DNA from: DAIDKA01 sp049792815
Lineage (GTDB): Bacteria > Pseudomonadota > Gammaproteobacteria > Steroidobacterales > Steroidobacteraceae
Direction of reading: 5' to 3'
Length of the DNA stretch: 64,000 nt
Assembly: GCA_049792815.1 (NCBI GenBank)
Contig: JBARBG010000098.1
Location: forward strand, 1-64,000
In this document: one piece after another, positions 8,379-16,117 of the stretch
How the letters are laid out: each line of letters starts with the position of its first letter
How positions within the stretch are numbered: the first letter of the stretch is position 1
Notes under the pieces: generated by a model
The model's input: only the letters and a program-made list of their open reading frames with translations
Databases searched by the model: none
Told to the model about the DNA's origin: nothing
Position numbers and translations under genes: made by a program

Positions 8379-8392
8379 CCCGGATTTCCGGG
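8379..8392 (+). terminator. Short GC hairpin after the carboxylesterase
   Basis: CCCGGA and TCCGGG pair around a 2-nt loop 12 nt after the stop codon. There is no clear T tract, so termination is only possible. Confidence 0.3.
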
Positions 8393-8402
8393 GTTGGAAC
8401 GA

Positions 8403-8446
8403 CTAGGAGAAACCGCTGACAAGGGGCAATATGCCCCTGGTCCTAG
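8403..8446 (+). promoter_or_regulatory. Two-tier stem-loop in the leader of the second esterase
   Basis: An outer stem CTAGGA (8403-8408) with TCCTAG (8441-8446) encloses an inner 7-bp hairpin AGGGGCA-ATA-TGCCCCT (8422-8438). The structure ends 20 nt before the esterase ATG at 8467, just upstream of the purine-rich ribosome binding site. It could be a terminator of the upstream unit or a regulatory RNA leader. Confidence 0.4.
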
Positions 8447-8466
8447 GTTAGAAATGGGGGCGGCAA

Positions 8467-9531
8467 ATGATCAGCTCAATATTCCACCATCTGCGCTGCG
8501 GCAGCGCTGCGGCTGCGCTTGGATTGACTACACTCCTTGGGTTCGCCAACGCCGGGTCTGCGGATTTGCCCGCCGCGCCCGCCGGGACGCTAAACCAGAT
8601 CACGGTGCACGGTGACAGCCTGGTCGGCAATCTGTCCGGTGACTCAGCCGATCGCACGGTCTTTGTGTATCTGCCGCCAAGCTATTCAGCGGCGAAGTCG
8701 CGCCGCTATCCGGTCCTCTATGATCTGCACGGATACAGTCTAACCGCGGAACGCTGGGTGGGCATTCTCAAGGCCCGCGAGGCCATTGACCGCGCCGTCG
8801 CGGCGGGCAAGGCCCGCGAGATGGTCGTGGTCTTCCCGGATGCAATGAGTGTGCACAACGGATCAATGTACTCAAGCTCGGTGGCGACGGGCGATTGGGA
8901 GACGTTCATTGCGTACGATCTGGTGAAGTACATCGACGGCCACTATCGGACGCTTGCGAAGCGCGGGTCACGTGGCCTGTCCGGGCACTCGATGGGTGGC
9001 TACGGCGCCTTTCGCATCGGAATGAAGCGCCCCGATGTGTTTTCGGTGCTTTATCCGATGAGTTCCTGCTGCCTTTCAGCGCGCGGCATAGCGCCTGCTG
9101 ACAGTGCGCTCGAGCAGATCAAGACCGTGGAGGATGCGGTGAAACTGAAAATGGGGGCACGCACGACTCTCGCGGCCTCGGCAGCCTGGGCCCCGGACCC
9201 GCAGAATCCGCCCTTCTATCTGGATCTCCCGACGAAGGGCGGCACGCCGGATCCGAGTGTCATCGCCCGTTACGCAGCCAACGCGCCGCAGGCGATGCTG
9301 CCGCAGTATGTCCCCAACCTTAAGAAATATCGCGCCATACAGATGGATGTCGGGCTGCAGGACCCGCTGTTCAAGGACAACCAGGAAATGGATCGGCTGC
9401 TTACCGAGTTCACCATCCCGCATACCTATGAGACCTACGAAGGCAATCATGTGGATCATATTCCACAGCGTTTCGAACAGAACGTATTGCCGTTCTTCTC
9501 CGAACACCTTGAGTTCGGCAAGGCAAGGTAG
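8467..9531 (+). CDS. Esterase family protein (esterase D / PF00756), exported
   Basis: A 354-aa alpha/beta hydrolase of the putative-esterase (EstD, antigen 85, S-formylglutathione hydrolase-like) family. An N-terminal signal sequence (about 1-34) is followed by the lipase-like core: PVLYDLHGY, VVVFPDA and the nucleophile elbow GHSMGG with Ser175. Near the C-terminus YEGNHVDHI supplies the likely catalytic His. It should act in the periplasm on small esters or esterase-type linkages. It follows the carboxylesterase by 99 bp that contain a hairpin leader. It converges tail to tail on the fatty-acid hydroxylase gene with 3 nt between stops. Confidence 0.85.
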   Translation: MISSIFHHLRCGSAAAALGLTTLLGFANAGSADLPAAPAGTLNQITVHGDSLVGNLSGDSADRTVFVYLPPSYSAAKSRRYPVLYDLHGYSLTAERWVGILKAREAIDRAVAAGKAREMVVVFPDAMSVHNGSMYSSSVATGDWETFIAYDLVKYIDGHYRTLAKRGSRGLSGHSMGGYGAFRIGMKRPDVFSVLYPMSSCCLSARGIAPADSALEQIKTVEDAVKLKMGARTTLAASAAWAPDPQNPPFYLDLPTKGGTPDPSVIARYAANAPQAMLPQYVPNLKKYRAIQMDVGLQDPLFKDNQEMDRLLTEFTIPHTYETYEGNHVDHIPQRFEQNVLPFFSEHLEFGKAR

Positions 9532-9534
9532 GCC

Positions 9535-10260
9535 TCAGCTCCCGTCCCGATGTACGTCCCGATAGATCAACATTGGCAGCAGTCGTTGCTCCTTTGCATC
9601 ATCGAATCCGCAACGCCCTGACCAGACCTGCGGATTCTCGTAGGTACCAAAGAGCATGTCCCACCAGGTAATGTCCCCGTAGTTGTTCTTGTGGCGATGG
9701 TACTCGTGGTGGATGCGATGCATTTCCGGCCGTTGAAATACCAGGCCCACCCAGTGGGGGGTCTTGACGCTGGTGTGATAAAAGAACTCGCCAAGGGCCG
9801 TGCAAAGCGTGTAGATGGCACCAGCCTTTGGCGAAAGCCCCAGCACAGAGTAGACGAGCACACTGCCGATAATTGAGTTCACGGCCATCTCGCCGGGATG
9901 TTTGTAAAACGAAGTGATGACCTCAATCCGTTGCGGACTGTGATGAATCTGATGGAAGCAGCGCCATAACACGGCGTTCTCGTGGCGCCAGCGGTGCCAC
10001 CAGTAGAACACGAACGTAGCCACGAAATACGCGACCAGTCCACCTGCCATTGGTGAGACATGACGCGACAGTTGAAATACAGACCAGGATGACAGCCAAC
10101 GCTCCCAGGTCACTCCCGCAAGCAGCACCACAATCAACTGCACGCCGTTGATCAGCAGTACCCGCATGGGCCACGTGCGAACGCTTGGCAACTTCCATCC
10201 CGGATTCGTCCGCTCAAGTAAGAAGCAAGCCGCAAATGCTACAAGGATGACAGTGAGCAT
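9535..10260 (-). CDS. Sterol desaturase / fatty acid hydroxylase family membrane protein
   Basis: A 241-aa di-iron membrane enzyme of the fatty acid hydroxylase superfamily (PF04116). Four to five hydrophobic segments are visible and the histidine boxes are HRWRHENAVLW, FHQIHH and HRIHHEYHRHKNN, which bind the two irons. Members hydroxylate or desaturate lipids using oxygen; the substrate here cannot be told. The start at 10260 is chosen because it follows GGGGGAG and places MLTVIL as the first membrane segment. The stop codon of the upstream hydrolase lies only 4 nt before it, so the pair forms an operon. Confidence 0.85.
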   Translation of the reverse strand: MLTVILVAFAACFLLERTNPGWKLPSVRTWPMRVLLINGVQLIVVLLAGVTWERWLSSWSVFQLSRHVSPMAGGLVAYFVATFVFYWWHRWRHENAVLWRCFHQIHHSPQRIEVITSFYKHPGEMAVNSIIGSVLVYSVLGLSPKAGAIYTLCTALGEFFYHTSVKTPHWVGLVFQRPEMHRIHHEYHRHKNNYGDITWWDMLFGTYENPQVWSGRCGFDDAKEQRLLPMLIYRDVHRDGS

Positions 10261-10264
10261 GATG

Positions 10265-10915
10265 TCAGCTCCCCCGCGAAGGCTGGCCAACGCGCTTCTT
10301 GTCCAGGGCGAAACCGTCGAACACGGTTTTCAGATGCCGACTGTCCAGCAGGCTTGCTGGTGACACTGTTTCGCGTGCCCAAGGGATACTGCCGAAGTAC
10401 CACATTTTCCAAAAATGAAGATTTGTGCGCGGGCGGCGGCGCAACAATTCCGCAAAGGTCTCAACCTGCCCCACGGGAATATGGGTGGCTTCATCAATCA
10501 CCTCGCGCACGAAACGGGAACAGAACTGGCGACGGGAATGAAGATCGAAGCCCGTGTCGTAAACGATATTGAGACGGCGCTTCGCGGCGCGGCGCAGCCG
10601 GGCACGTTGTTGTACCGTCAAAGGCGTCGTCAATCTCAGTACCGCCACTCGCCCGTGTTCCGAGCGCCCGACGAACGAGGAAAATGGAGTGAGCCGCGAG
10701 AGCGGAAATTTGCTCTCGGCGACGACGGCGTGATCGCCACGGAATTCGATAATGATTCCGACGTGGTTGGTCCAGGTCCCCGTTGCGTCCGCCACCTGTC
10801 GGAACGGCCGCGGAAGTACGCGCACGAAGACCACGTCGCCCACTTCGAGTTGCGATGTCAGGCGGGTCAGGGGTATGTCGATGTCATCTGTCATGGGTGC
10901 ACTCTGGTTTGCCAA
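10265..10915 (-). CDS. YiiX-like permuted NlpC/P60 papain-fold hydrolase
   Basis: A 216-aa cytoplasmic protein resembling the YiiX/YebB-type cysteine hydrolases, a circularly permuted papain-like fold in which the His precedes the Cys. LEVGDVVFVR starts the domain, the His is in WTNHVGI (His51) and the Cys in RRQFCSRF (Cys132). Such enzymes cleave amide or ester bonds in peptides or lipids. An in-frame ATG at 10894 is an alternative start. It is the first gene of an operon with the sterol-desaturase-like protein. A decayed second copy of its 3' end lies at 921-1035. Confidence 0.8.
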   Translation of the reverse strand: MANQSAPMTDDIDIPLTRLTSQLEVGDVVFVRVLPRPFRQVADATGTWTNHVGIIIEFRGDHAVVAESKFPLSRLTPFSSFVGRSEHGRVAVLRLTTPLTVQQRARLRRAAKRRLNIVYDTGFDLHSRRQFCSRFVREVIDEATHIPVGQVETFAELLRRRPRTNLHFWKMWYFGSIPWARETVSPASLLDSRHLKTVFDGFALDKKRVGQPSRGS

Positions 10916-11025
10916 CGAGCGACGCCAGCATGGCGTGCGACAGCACGCGGCGCTACCAAGTCCCCATAGGTAGCACCCCAGTCACCTCAAAGTATTAGCC
11001 CACGATACCGTTTACCCGGATGACC

Positions 11026-11062
<37 letters not shown>

Positions 11063-11153
11063 ACGTGTCCTTAACTTGTCTGAAATATGGGCCGGTTAAT
11101 TTGCTTGGCAAAGCAATTCCAATCGATTCCTAGCCAACCCAGAGGGGATCTCC

Positions 11154-12812
11154 ATGAACGTCCGTTCTCCTATTGCCGGCGCCGTGTCGCTAATTGTCGG
11201 CTGCGGGGCCGCAACATTCGGCCATGTCGCCACGGCCGCGGCCGACGATTTCTTCCTCCAACCCGGCTCGCTGGTCATCAGTAGCAGCACCTACGAAGCC
11301 TCGACCGGTGCCGTTTCCACGTTGGCGGTCGGTACGGCACTGGCCAATACGAACACTGCGACGGTGCCCGCCGTTTCCGGCAACAACTATGTCACCGTCT
11401 GGAACAACGATACGGTCGACGGCAGCTTCGGGGTGACTTCGCCCATTTACCTGACCTCCCTTGACCCGAAGAGCGGCCGCGTGCTCAACCACCTGCGTGT
11501 TCCGACTGGCCAGGTCGTGACCAGCTTCTCCTCGAAGTCGGAACTGGCGTTGCACCTGGGCCATGACGAACGTGGCAACCACCTGGTGTTTGTCGGCTAC
11601 GCCAGCCCGGGTGTCGGCGCCCTCGACGTCTCGAACTCAGATTCCGTGGCGGGTCAGGACCCGACCAATCCGGTGAGTTTCGCCTTCGGCAGCACCCATG
11701 CGTTCCACCGCACGATCGTCTCCCTGGACGATGATGGACATCTCTCATTCACACCGACGATCAACTACGGCGGCAACAATGGCCGCGCGGCCCTGTTGGG
11801 CTCAAATGGGCTGTACTACACCGTGGGCAACGCCAACAACGGCAATGCCGCCACGTTCGGATCGGCGACCAACAATACGAACCCGGATGTCACCGAGACT
11901 ACGGGCCTGGAGGTTGTCAACCCGATCAACGGCTGGACGCCTTGGGTCACCATCCCGGACGGCAACTCGGCGGAAGTCAATCCGCTGCTGCAGTTCGGGC
12001 TAGGCAAGAAGGGCGCTGACGACAAACCCGGCAAGGACGACAACTTCCGCGGCATCACCGAGTACCAAGGAGCGCTGTACTTCACCAAGGGCAGCGGCAG
12101 CAACGGCGTGCAGACGGTCTATACCGTCGTCGATACGGCTCAGTCAACGGCCGGATTCGTGCCCGTACCGGATAGCGGCCCGGCGGCCGGAAATGTGCTG
12201 CCGACCGTCGCCAATGCCGGGCAGCAGGCGATCGCCATACTCAACGGTTTCCCGACCGACTCCGCCCGCGCATCGTTGGCGGATAACACCAGTGGCGGTG
12301 ACTACACACCGTTCGCCTTGTTTTTCGCCAACGATCACACGCTCTACGTGACCGACGAGGGCACGGGCAATAGCGCCGATGCAGCCCATGCCGGCCTGGA
12401 GAAGTGGATTCTGGGTAGCAACGGTACCTGGACGCTGGCCTACACCTTGACCGGTGACCTGATCGGCGACGTCGACAGCAATCTGCTTGGCAAGGATGGC
12501 CGCTACCCGGATGTCACCACCATCGGCCTGCGCAACCTCACCGGTGCGATCAACAAGGACGGCACGGTGACACTTTGGGCCGCGACTTCAACCAGCAGCG
12601 CCTCCGGCGACAATGGTGCGGACCCGAACCGTGTCGTGGAAATCACTGACGACTTGAGCGCCATGAACCTGACCGGCAAGGTCGCCAGCGAGACTTTTCG
12701 CACTATCGCGGGCCCCACCTACGGCACGGTCTATCGCGGTGTTGCCTACGTAGCTTCCGGTGATCGCGACCACGACCACGACCACGACCATGGCCAGGAC
12801 CGCCACTGGTAA
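11154..12812 (+). CDS. Exported protein of unknown function with Asp-His-rich tail
   Basis: A 552-aa exported protein with a signal peptide of about 30 residues ending ATAAA. The body is rich in Gly, Asn, Asp and Thr with many short hydrophobic strand-like runs (for example NHLVFVGYAS, LYYTVGNANN, LTAYT-type repeats), which looks like a beta-propeller or similar all-beta fold; I do not recognise the family. It ends in a run of alternating Asp and His (DHDHDHDHGQDRHW), encoded by a GACCAC-type repeat, which could bind metal. The start follows AGAGGGGAT. It stands alone: hexanucleotide repeat before it, a strong hairpin after it. Confidence 0.65.
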   Translation: MNVRSPIAGAVSLIVGCGAATFGHVATAAADDFFLQPGSLVISSSTYEASTGAVSTLAVGTALANTNTATVPAVSGNNYVTVWNNDTVDGSFGVTSPIYLTSLDPKSGRVLNHLRVPTGQVVTSFSSKSELALHLGHDERGNHLVFVGYASPGVGALDVSNSDSVAGQDPTNPVSFAFGSTHAFHRTIVSLDDDGHLSFTPTINYGGNNGRAALLGSNGLYYTVGNANNGNAATFGSATNNTNPDVTETTGLEVVNPINGWTPWVTIPDGNSAEVNPLLQFGLGKKGADDKPGKDDNFRGITEYQGALYFTKGSGSNGVQTVYTVVDTAQSTAGFVPVPDSGPAAGNVLPTVANAGQQAIAILNGFPTDSARASLADNTSGGDYTPFALFFANDHTLYVTDEGTGNSADAAHAGLEKWILGSNGTWTLAYTLTGDLIGDVDSNLLGKDGRYPDVTTIGLRNLTGAINKDGTVTLWAATSTSSASGDNGADPNRVVEITDDLSAMNLTGKVASETFRTIAGPTYGTVYRGVAYVASGDRDHDHDHDHGQDRHW

Positions 12813-12840
12813 GCGTGCGCGCGATTCCCTTATAGTTGGG

Positions 12841-12890
12841 CCTCGAGCACTGCACGGCGGAGGGGACCGAATCCCTCCGCCGTGTCGAGG
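12841..12890 (+). terminator. Long stem-loop after 11154 gene, next to the following start
   Basis: CACGGCGGAGGGGA (12853-12866) pairs with TCCCTCCGCCGTG (12872-12884) around a 5-nt loop, and an outer stem CCTCGA (12841-12846) pairs with TCGAGG (12885-12890). It lacks a T tract but is very stable. It lies 28 nt after one stop codon and only 4 nt before the next ATG, so it could either end transcription or hide the next ribosome binding site. Confidence 0.6.
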
Positions 12891-12894
12891 CGCC

Positions 12895-13356
12895 ATGCGT
12901 AGAATGTCCAAAGCCCATCACCATCCCTCTCCGCGGCCCTTCGGCGAAGCAGCCTTCGCGATCAAGCGGACAAAAATTGCCCCCCACGAGTTCGTGCTCG
13001 ACGCACTCGCCGCGCAGGCACCCGTGACGCGACCCATGTTTGGCTGTCTCGCGGTTTACCTTGAGGAGAAGATTGTTCTCATTCTTCGGGACAGGCCCGA
13101 CTCAGCCGAGGATAACGGGGTCTGGCTGGCAACGACGGCAGAGCATCACGCGAGCTTGAAAGGCGACTTCCCGTCGATGCGGTCGATCCACTTATTCGGA
13201 ATACAAACCACTCATTGGCAGGTGCTCCCCGTCGACGCGCCTGACTTCGAGGAGGCGGCGCTGCGCGCGTGCGCCCTGATCATTGCCCGCGATCCGCGCA
13301 TCGGCAAAGTACCCAAGCGGCGCACGGTCAGGTCTCCCAAGAAGTCAGGCAGGTAG
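12895..13356 (+). CDS. TfoX N-terminal domain-like protein
   Basis: A 153-aa cytoplasmic protein that looks like the TfoX N-terminal fold: VTRPMFGCLAVYLEEKIVLIL is the typical start of the domain (about residues 43-63), followed by VWLATTAEHH and a C-terminal basic tail. Function is unknown; TfoX itself modulates competence but single-domain relatives are uncharacterised. The start is uncertain: ATG 12895 and ATG 12904 are both possible and both sit directly after a large hairpin with the only purine-rich stretch (GGAGGGG) buried in its stem. The 3' end overlaps the convergent mtnA by 12 nt. Confidence 0.6.
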   Translation: MRRMSKAHHHPSPRPFGEAAFAIKRTKIAPHEFVLDALAAQAPVTRPMFGCLAVYLEEKIVLILRDRPDSAEDNGVWLATTAEHHASLKGDFPSMRSIHLFGIQTTHWQVLPVDAPDFEEAALRACALIIARDPRIGKVPKRRTVRSPKKSGR

Positions 13357-14436
13357 ACGCGCCTCGAACAGCCTGGCGATCCCGGCGCGATCCGGCGCGC
13401 GCACGATGCCCTTTTCCGTGATCAGTGCCGTGACCAGCTCGGCCGGTGTCACATCGAAGGCCGGGTTGCGCACTGACACTCCGGCGGCGGCCCATTGATG
13501 GGCGCCATACCCCAATACCTCGTCCCCGGAACGTTCCTCAATCGGAATCCTGGAGCCGTCTTCGGTGTTCAGATCGATGGTCGAAAGCGGGCATGCGACG
13601 TAAAAGGGAATCCCGTGGCGGCGTGCCAGTACTGCGACCATATAGGTACCGATCTTGTTGGCGACATCGCCATTGGCGGCAACGCGGTCGGTTCCGACCA
13701 CCACGGCGTCGACCTGGCCCGTGGCCATCAGATGTCCAGCCATGTTGTCAGTGATCAGCGTGACCGGAATGCCATCCTGCATCAGTTCCCATGCCGTCAG
13801 GCGCGCGCCCTGCAGGAAGGGCCGTGTTTCATCGGCCAGGACGCTGATGCGCTTGCCGCTGGCCACGGCCGATCGGATCACTCCCAGTGCGGTGCCATGA
13901 CCGGCGGTGGCAAGCGCTCCGGCATTGCAGTGCGTAAGCACCCGCGCGCCATCAACCAGCAGCGCCGCGCCGTGCACGCCCATGGCCTGGTTGATGCGGA
14001 TATCCTCGGCCAGCACTTCGTGGGCTTCCTGAAGCAGACGCCGGGCGGCTCCGGCCGCATCCTGCGGAGGCCACGCCTCCCAGATGCGTCGCATGCGCTG
14101 CAGGGCCCAGAAGAGATTGACGGCGGTCGGGCGGCTGGCCGCAAGCCGGGTAAAGGCAGTATTCATGCCTGAGGCAAAATCGGGCGGCGCGCTACCCTGC
14201 AACTGGCGGGCGGCCAATGCGATGCCATAAGCGGCCGCGCAGCCGATGGCCGGGGCACCCCGCACGACCATGCTGCGGATGCCCTCGGCGACCCCTGCGG
14301 CATCGACGTAACTGCGATATTCAACGCGCCCCGGTAGCAGCCGCTGATCGATCATTTCCAGCCGGTCGCCGACCCAGCGCAGCGTATCGAAGGACTGCCC
14401 GTGCAACGCGCTGCCCGCAGGGGTTTCGCGGCTCAC
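13345..14436 (-). CDS. mtnA: S-methyl-5-thioribose-1-phosphate isomerase MtnA
   Basis: A 363-aa enzyme converting 5-methylthioribose-1-phosphate to 5-methylthioribulose-1-phosphate in methylthioadenosine salvage. Recognisable motifs are RSMVVRGAPAIG (N-terminal), GARVLTHCNAGALAT with the catalytic Cys, and DNMAGHLM followed by VVVGTDRVAANGDVANKIGT with the catalytic Asp. Length is normal for MtnA. It is the last gene of a leftward three-gene operon (class II aldolase, mtnP, mtnA), and its start overlaps the stop of mtnP by 4 nt (ATGA). No mtnK, mtnC or mtnD is nearby, consistent with a phosphorylase-based route. Confidence 0.95.
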   Translation of the reverse strand: MSRETPAGSALHGQSFDTLRWVGDRLEMIDQRLLPGRVEYRSYVDAAGVAEGIRSMVVRGAPAIGCAAAYGIALAARQLQGSAPPDFASGMNTAFTRLAASRPTAVNLFWALQRMRRIWEAWPPQDAAGAARRLLQEAHEVLAEDIRINQAMGVHGAALLVDGARVLTHCNAGALATAGHGTALGVIRSAVASGKRISVLADETRPFLQGARLTAWELMQDGIPVTLITDNMAGHLMATGQVDAVVVGTDRVAANGDVANKIGTYMVAVLARRHGIPFYVACPLSTIDLNTEDGSRIPIEERSGDEVLGYGAHQWAAAGVSVRNPAFDVTPAELVTALITEKGIVRAPDRAGIARLFEARLPA

Positions 14437-15347
14437 GCACGGTCTCTATCGCGCAGCACACGGCCCGCCACCGCATCCAGCCGCCGGACCATCTGCGGAT
14501 CGCGGGCCGCGGGAGCGGTGAGCACGGCATGGTCCAATGCGAAGCGGCAGCGGCAGGTGGCCGCCGAAGCATCGGCAGCGATGCGGGGCGCGGCAGTCCT
14601 GACCAGGTTTCGTGCCTTGTCGGCATTGCCCAGCAGCACCTTGACGATCGCATCCACCGTCACATCCTCGTGGTGGGGATGCCAGCAGTCGTAGTCCGTA
14701 ATCATCGCGACCGTCGCATAGCAAAGCTCGGCCTCGCGCGCGAGTTTTGCCTCGGGCATGTTAGTCATGCCGATGACATCGCAATTCCAGGTGCGATAGA
14801 GCTCTGATTCAGCGAGGCTGGAGAACTGGGGACCTTCCATGACCAGATAGGTACCGCCGCGCGCGAGGGGAATTCCGGCATCGCGCGCGGCACTTTCCAG
14901 ATGTGTCCCCAGGCGGTTGCAGACCGGATGCGCCATCGACACATGTGCGACGAGGCCGGTACCGAAGAAGCTCGTGGTCCGCGCACGGGTGCGATCGATG
15001 AACTGATCGACGATCAGGAACGTGCCGGGCGGGAGATGCTCGCGCAGCGAGCCCACCGCGCTGACCGAAATCACGTCCGTCACGCCGACACGCTTGAGGG
15101 CATCGATGTTGGCGCGGAAGTTGATTTCCGTGGGCGGGAGGCGATGTCCGCGCCCATGGCGGGGCAGGAATACCAGCTGCTGGCCAGCCAGTTCGCCGAA
15201 CAGCAGTTCGTCTGACGGCTCGCCGAAGGGTGACTCAACCCGCTGCCAGCGGGTATTGCTCAGACCATCGATGTCGTAGACGCCGCTACCGCCGACCACT
15301 CCCAGTACCGGGGCGCCGTGCCGCGGCACACCGCTTTGCATGCTCAT
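14433..15347 (-). CDS. mtnP: S-methyl-5'-thioadenosine phosphorylase MtnP
   Basis: A 304-aa purine nucleoside phosphorylase-type enzyme that cleaves 5'-methylthioadenosine with phosphate to adenine and methylthioribose-1-phosphate. The phosphate-binding GVVGGSGVY, LPRHGRGHRLPP and the substrate pocket VMEGPQFSS and IGMTNMPEAKLARE motifs are intact; the last is the MTAP-like signature. Its C-terminal tail after about residue 250 is a little longer than usual. It overlaps by 4 nt both the upstream aldolase gene and the downstream mtnA, so all three should be translated together; its product feeds MtnA directly. Confidence 0.94.
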   Translation of the reverse strand: MSMQSGVPRHGAPVLGVVGGSGVYDIDGLSNTRWQRVESPFGEPSDELLFGELAGQQLVFLPRHGRGHRLPPTEINFRANIDALKRVGVTDVISVSAVGSLREHLPPGTFLIVDQFIDRTRARTTSFFGTGLVAHVSMAHPVCNRLGTHLESAARDAGIPLARGGTYLVMEGPQFSSLAESELYRTWNCDVIGMTNMPEAKLAREAELCYATVAMITDYDCWHPHHEDVTVDAIVKVLLGNADKARNLVRTAAPRIAADASAATCRCRFALDHAVLTAPAARDPQMVRRLDAVAGRVLRDRDRA

Positions 15348-16117
15348 GCTTTCACCTGAAGGTCTTCGCTGCCTGCGCCGCCGAACTTCAGCTCCGAGTC
15401 GGGCGCGTCCTGGCGGCCGTAGCTGCGGAACTTCTCCAGCACCGGCTGCATCTGCGACTCATCGAGAATCTGAACGCCCCCGATCGCCAGCGCGGCGCAG
15501 TACTGTGCGGCCAGATTTTCCACTTCGCCAGCCATCGCGAGGGCCGCAGCCAAATCGGAACCCAGCGCAATGAGGCCGTGGTTGGCCAGCAGACAGGCTC
15601 TGCGGCCCGCCAGTGCGGCGACGGCCGCATCCGAGAGTTCCTGCGAACCGAAGGTGTGGTATGGAGCGCAGCGGATATCACTGCCGCCGGCCACTGCCAC
15701 CATGTAATGAAATGCCGGTATGCCACGACCCGTGCACGCCAGTGCGGTCGCGCACCTGGAGTGAGTATGGACAATGGCGCCGGCATCGCTGCGAGAGTGA
15801 AGAATGTCGCGATGAAAGCGCCATTCGCTTGAGGGGAGGCGGCGGCCGTACCAGCGCCCATCGAAGGCCAGCAGCGGCACGTCGTCGGGCTCGAGGGCCT
15901 CGTAGGCGAGGCCGGTTGGACTGATGAAAAGGCTCGATGCGTCGCGGCGCACACTGACATTGCCCGAGGTGCCATGGGTCAGGCCGCGCCGTGCCAGTTC
16001 GCGGCACGCTGCCACCACCTGTTCCCGAAGATGCAATGCGCCTGTGGTGTCCACGAGAGAGTTCGCAAGTAACCGTTTTATAATCGTATCATCGTTGGAC
16101 GAGATCTGACGCACCAT
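15344..16117 (-). CDS. Class II aldolase, probable methylthioribulose-1-phosphate aldolase (Ald2-like)
   Basis: A 257-aa zinc-dependent aldolase/adducin-fold enzyme. Phosphate-binding THGTSGN (47-53), LPSSEWRFH with the catalytic Glu98, zinc ligands His117 and His119 (HTHS) and His180 (LANHG) are all present; the SSEWRFH form is typical of fuculose-phosphate-type aldolases rather than of the MtnB dehydratase. As first gene of an operon with mtnP and mtnA it most likely splits 5-methylthioribulose-1-phosphate into DHAP and methylthioacetaldehyde, as Ald2 does in the DHAP shunt. The predicted ATG at 16117 overlaps the divergent ATG at 16116; a GTG at 16054 is an alternative start. Confidence 0.82.
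   Translation of the reverse strand: MVRQISSNDDTIIKRLLANSLVDTTGALHLREQVVAACRELARRGLTHGTSGNVSVRRDASSLFISPTGLAYEALEPDDVPLLAFDGRWYGRRLPSSEWRFHRDILHSRSDAGAIVHTHSRCATALACTGRGIPAFHYMVAVAGGSDIRCAPYHTFGSQELSDAAVAALAGRRACLLANHGLIALGSDLAAALAMAGEVENLAAQYCAALAIGGVQILDESQMQPVLEKFRSYGRQDAPDSELKFGGAGSEDLQVKA

Noticed and set aside
16079..16084. Perfect TATAAT between the aldolase and DUF4184 genes
   Set aside because: No acceptable -35 box at 16-18 bp; a TATAAT alone in AT-rich sequence is not enough to name a promoter.
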